This document shows positions 61,042-64,000 of a stretch of 64,000 bases of DNA, one piece after another. Under the pieces are notes generated by a model. It did no database searches, had not been told where the DNA came from, and saw nothing but the letters and a program-made list of their open reading frames with translations. Position 1 is the first letter of the stretch; each line of letters opens with the position of its first letter. The translations under genes were made by a program, and so were the position numbers. The stretch lies in the NCBI GenBank assembly GCA_900316525.1, contig ONDF01000005.1, forward strand, positions 62,001 through 126,000, read 5' to 3'. This stretch comes from an uncultured Bacteroidales bacterium. Lineage in GTDB: Bacteria; Bacteroidota; Bacteroidia; Bacteroidales; UBA932.

Positions 61042-63783
61042 TTATTTCGCTTCTTCGTACCCGAAGTAGTAGTCCTTCTTGATCGTCGGGACGCCGTCGC
61101 GCATCCAGGCGGGTTCGGGGGCGCCTTTCAGGTAGTGGTCGAAGAACTGCTGGAGCCTGATCGTCAGGTCCTTGCGGTTGCGGCGCTCGCGGAGGTTGTG
61201 CGCCTCGTTGTTGTATTCCAGCAGCCAGGCGGGCTTGCCGAGCCGGCGCAGGCCCATGAACATCTCGATGCCCTGGTACCACGGAACGGCGCCGTCGTTG
61301 TCGTTGTGCATGATCAGCACCGGCGTCTGCACGTTCGGGAGCCGGAAGAGGGCGGAGTTCTCCAGATAGAGCTCCAGCCCGTTCCAGAGGTCGCGGCCGA
61401 TGCGGGACTGCGTCTGCTCGTACTGGAACTGGCGGCTCATGCCGGATTCCCAGCGGATGCCGCCGTAGGCCGATGTCATGTTGGAGACCGGCGCCCCGGC
61501 GCCCGCCGCCTTGAACATGTTCGTCCGGGTGATGAGCCAGGCGACCTGGTAGCCGCCCCAGCTCTGGCCCTGGATGGCCATGTTGTCCTTGTCCACCCAC
61601 GGGAACTTCGTCAGCGACTCCGCGCCGCTCACGATGCAGTTGTAGGCCGACTGGCCCGGCATGCCGGGCGTATAGACGATATCCGGGACAAAAACGATGT
61701 AACCCCTGGACGCATAGAAGATCAGGTTCACCGTGGACCAGCTGGGCTGCACGATGATGTTCTTGTACAGGTTCTCGGAATAGGTCTCGTAGAAATAGAT
61801 CATCACGGGGTACTTCTTGGCGGGATCGAAGTCTTCCGGCTTGTACAGGAGACCGTCCAGCGCCCGGCCGTCAAACGCCGTCCAGTGATAGAGCTCGACG
61901 GTTCCCCAGTTGTAGTCCTTCTGCTGCGGGTTGATGGCGGTGAGCTTCTCCGTCGACTTGCCGAAGTCCGTCACGTACAGGTCCATCTGCTCCTGGAGAT
62001 TTCCCTTCTGGTAGGCGAACACCGGTGCATTCTTCGCTTTCCGGAGCCCGTCCCAGGTATACCCGCCGAAGGCAAGCAGCTTGAAGGAATCGGCCTTGTC
62101 CGCAAAATGGATGGAGGCGAGCCCGTTCTCCTTGGTCGTTTCGTCGAATACGCTCATGAACACCTGCTCCCGGGGTCCGACGTTGGGGTCGTCCTCCGCA
62201 TCCTTGGTTCTCAGGTAGCGGTAGGTCCGTTTCTGCTCCCGGCCGCGGGTGATGCGGGAGGCGGACCCGTCGGAAATCCGGACCCGCCAGAGGTCGTACC
62301 GGTCGTTCAGGACGACCTCCGCGTCCTGCTCCGCCCAGAAGGCGAGACCGTAGGACTCGGGCATCATCGGGTGGTCGTCTTTCTCGTCCCAGAAGACCGT
62401 GTCGATGCCGCCGGTCAGGTTCCGGACCTGCTCCGCCGCCACGTCATAGACGAACCATGCGCGCTCGTTGTAATCCCACCAGATGGCGTATTTTCCCTTG
62501 GGGGAGAGCTGCACCGATTCGTAGGCGCCGCGGGCGATTTCCTGCCGCCGGCCGGAGCCGGGGAAGATGAGGGTAAGCACGGATTCTCCCTGCGTATTCC
62601 ATTGGCTTTCAATAGTATTGACTGGACTCACTTCCAGAATCACTTCAGCATCGTAGTTGTCAGTGAAAATGAGCCGGTCCGCCTTGTTGGTATTGAAGGG
62701 GATGAGGCCTTCGTCCTGGTACAGGCAAGGGAAAGTGCGCTGCTTGTCGCGGGTCAGGTTCGCCTTCATCCGCGGGGGGATCTCGTCGGCATCCCACGTC
62801 CAGATGTCCAGGCCCGCCGTCTCGAAGGAGACGAGGTTGGTGTCCTTGACGGGAACGTATTCCTGGATGCCCGCATAGATGCTCCCGTTCTTCTTGCTGA
62901 AGCGATAGGAACTGTTCTCCGTCAGGCCCCAGTTCTCGGGCATGTTGCGGCGCTGGTCGGCGGCCACGAGCTCCCGCGCCTCGTCCCGGACGATGTCGTA
63001 CAGCCACAGGGCGGCGTGCTTGCTGCCGGTGGACGCCGTGTCCTTCGCCTGCAGGTAGAGGGCCTCGGTCCCTTCCTCGTTAAAGACCGGCACCGCATGG
63101 AAGGTGGCGGTGTCCGTGAACATCCGAGCCTTGCCGTCGGCATAGAAACCGACGACCGAGTGCTTCTTGTCCGTCTTCTGGATCAGGCCGAGCGTGCGCC
63201 CGTCCTTCGAGAAGGCGAACTTGTCGATGCGGCGCAGGGTGTCCAGGCTTCCATCGGCAAAATGATAGACCGCGACCGTCGTTCCCTGGTCCTTGTCCTT
63301 CTTTTTCACGAAAGTGGTGTCGATGGTGGAAAAGGCGAACTGGTCGGTGGCATGGAGTCCCAGCTGGAACGACTTGACGTTCGGGAACTTGCGGATGCCA
63401 CCGTTCCGGAGGTCGATGACGGCCAGGGAATCCTGCGGCAATTTGTCGCCCGTCAGCTTCTTGATCTTCGCCCGGCGCGTCTTCTGGAACTCGGGCTTGA
63501 TGAGGCAGAGGGCGTAGGCGTCATTGTCCAGGATCCGCGCCTGGTAGCCGCGGGGGACTTCGATGACGCGGGCGGCGCCTTTCTTTCCGGTGACGCGGAA
63601 ATAGAGCGTGCCGTCGCCTTCCTGCGGGTTGACGGCGTAGGAAACGACTTTCCCGGAAGGGGAGAGGACGGTTCCACTCACGGCCTGCCAGCTGTCGTAG
63701 ACGTCATGGTCGAGCGCTTTCTTCTGGGCCCAGAGCGCTCCGGAGAGGGCGGTAAGGGCGGCGAGGAGGAGAATTCGTTTCAT
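61042..63783 (-). CDS. Secreted S9-family prolyl oligopeptidase-like peptidase
   Basis: A 913-residue exported peptidase. Signal peptide ~1-19 (MKRILLLAALTALSGALWA-Q), a long beta-propeller (~25-640) and a C-terminal alpha/beta-hydrolase domain. The nucleophile is in AIQGQSWGGYQVAWL, the acid in LIMHNDNDGAVPW and the histidine in EYNNEAHNLRER. It belongs to the long S9 peptidases common in Bacteroidales, larger than DPP4 at 4420. Its ATG is one base after the stop of the GH25 gene, so the two are probably co-transcribed. Confidence 0.92.
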   Translation of the reverse strand: MKRILLLAALTALSGALWAQKKALDHDVYDSWQAVSGTVLSPSGKVVSYAVNPQEGDGTLYFRVTGKKGAARVIEVPRGYQARILDNDAYALCLIKPEFQKTRRAKIKKLTGDKLPQDSLAVIDLRNGGIRKFPNVKSFQLGLHATDQFAFSTIDTTFVKKKDKDQGTTVAVYHFADGSLDTLRRIDKFAFSKDGRTLGLIQKTDKKHSVVGFYADGKARMFTDTATFHAVPVFNEEGTEALYLQAKDTASTGSKHAALWLYDIVRDEARELVAADQRRNMPENWGLTENSSYRFSKKNGSIYAGIQEYVPVKDTNLVSFETAGLDIWTWDADEIPPRMKANLTRDKQRTFPCLYQDEGLIPFNTNKADRLIFTDNYDAEVILEVSPVNTIESQWNTQGESVLTLIFPGSGRRQEIARGAYESVQLSPKGKYAIWWDYNERAWFVYDVAAEQVRNLTGGIDTVFWDEKDDHPMMPESYGLAFWAEQDAEVVLNDRYDLWRVRISDGSASRITRGREQKRTYRYLRTKDAEDDPNVGPREQVFMSVFDETTKENGLASIHFADKADSFKLLAFGGYTWDGLRKAKNAPVFAYQKGNLQEQMDLYVTDFGKSTEKLTAINPQQKDYNWGTVELYHWTAFDGRALDGLLYKPEDFDPAKKYPVMIYFYETYSENLYKNIIVQPSWSTVNLIFYASRGYIVFVPDIVYTPGMPGQSAYNCIVSGAESLTKFPWVDKDNMAIQGQSWGGYQVAWLITRTNMFKAAGAGAPVSNMTSAYGGIRWESGMSRQFQYEQTQSRIGRDLWNGLELYLENSALFRLPNVQTPVLIMHNDNDGAVPWYQGIEMFMGLRRLGKPAWLLEYNNEAHNLRERRNRKDLTIRLQQFFDHYLKGAPEPAWMRDGVPTIKKDYYFGYEEAK

Positions 63784-63784
63784 A

Positions 63785-64000
63785 TCAGGGTTGTTGTTTG
63801 ATGACGGAGAGATCGACATAGCCCCCGTTGGCGCCGTAAACGACGGCTTCTTCGGTGAACTGCCACATGGTCCAATCGGCAAAACGGGGTTCTTTCTTGT
63901 TATAGCGGGCGATCCACATGGGATATTGCGCGGTGATGTCGGAGGAGAGGATGTCGCGGGCGAAGGAATCGGACGTATAGACGATGGGTTTCCGTCCATA
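63785..64000 (-). CDS. GH25 lysozyme (N-acetylmuramidase), C-terminal part (cut by window edge)
   Basis: The minus-strand frame is open from the window edge to a TGA at 63787-63785, giving 71 residues. KPIVYTSDSFARDIL, YPMWIARYNKKEPRF and DWTMWQFTEEAVVYGANGGYVDLSVI are the last strands of the GH25 barrel; WxxWQF and GYVDLN-type endings are characteristic. The catalytic Asp and Glu lie upstream, outside the window. It probably acts on peptidoglycan. Confidence 0.88.
   Translation of the reverse strand, partial: YGRKPIVYTSDSFARDILSSDITAQYPMWIARYNKKEPRFADWTMWQFTEEAVVYGANGGYVDLSVIKQQP

Noticed and set aside
1..64000. CRISPR arrays, rRNA genes, prophage or complete insertion sequences
   Set aside because: I saw no regularly spaced repeats, no cas, phage structural or DDE transposase genes, and no rRNA. 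The only transposase-like gene is the RAYT-like one.

Overview
The window reads as chromosomal DNA of a GC-rich member of the Bacteroidales (phylum Bacteroidota). Three things point there. Many genes sit behind the Bacteroidota promoter TTTG-N19/20-TAnnTTTG, seen at least eight times with correct spacing. The gene families are typical of the group: DPP4-like and S9 peptidases, large outer-membrane barrels, a DUF349 protein, a radical-SAM/lipoprotein pair and a leu cluster with two LeuA-like genes. Genes are packed into tight operons, often with ATGA start/stop overlaps. I cannot name a genus. Most of the window is housekeeping metabolism. Accessory features sit at 6.4-8.0 kb, 39.8-45.5 kb and as small repeats elsewhere.

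Layout. 1-6.5 kb: end-truncated ROK regulator (minus), a membrane sensor-like protein with TrkH and a RecD/UvrD-type helicase, then a secreted DPP4-type peptidase. 6.5-7.9 kb: a REP-associated (RAYT-like) Y1 transposase gene between two 89-bp direct repeats that each carry a 17-19 bp hairpin. 8.0-13.5 kb (minus): queC-queD-queE-glpA-glpB-glpC as one overlapping operon. 13.6-15.9 kb: NfnA/NfnB-like flavin oxidoreductase pair. 15.9-21.6 kb: lrp, then metY-metX-thrA-fur for methionine/aspartate-family synthesis. 21.6-25.4 kb (minus): five-gene overlapping operon ending in tcdA. 25.4-27.4 kb: a helix-hairpin-helix protein, a nitroreductase and a nitrilase-family amidase. 27.4-39.8 kb: a complete branched-chain amino acid operon, ilvD-ilvB-ilvN-ilvC-leuA-leuC-leuD-leuA2-leuB-ilvE, preceded by a 16-residue leader peptide rich in Ile/Val/Leu and mutually exclusive antiterminator/terminator hairpins.

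39.8-45.5 kb: a 3' fragment of tRNA-Gly, then an ECF sigma factor, a frameshifted anti-sigma-like gene, a plug-domain-like secreted protein, a large outer-membrane barrel and a frameshifted lipoprotein. By eye this stretch is lower in GC and less densely packed. 45.6-49.3 kb: RNase P RNA (minus), a glutaminyl-cyclase-like lipoprotein, a TPP riboswitch controlling a TonB-dependent receptor (probable thiamine uptake) and a candidate small RNA. 49.3-59.0 kb: trmD, DUF349 protein, yidC, yggS, ompA, gapA, surE, lpxB. 59.1-60.9 kb: two small lipoproteins and a radical SAM enzyme. 61.0-64.0 kb (minus): a large S9 peptidase and the C-terminus of a GH25 lysozyme.

The most unusual thread is a family of about 27-bp repeats with fixed ends GTCATT and AATCT. 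Copies abut the stop codons of five genes, one is an exact nine-codon in-frame insert in yggS, and one lies in the P3 region of the RNase P RNA. Together with the RAYT-like gene this suggests an active or recent system of miniature palindromic elements.
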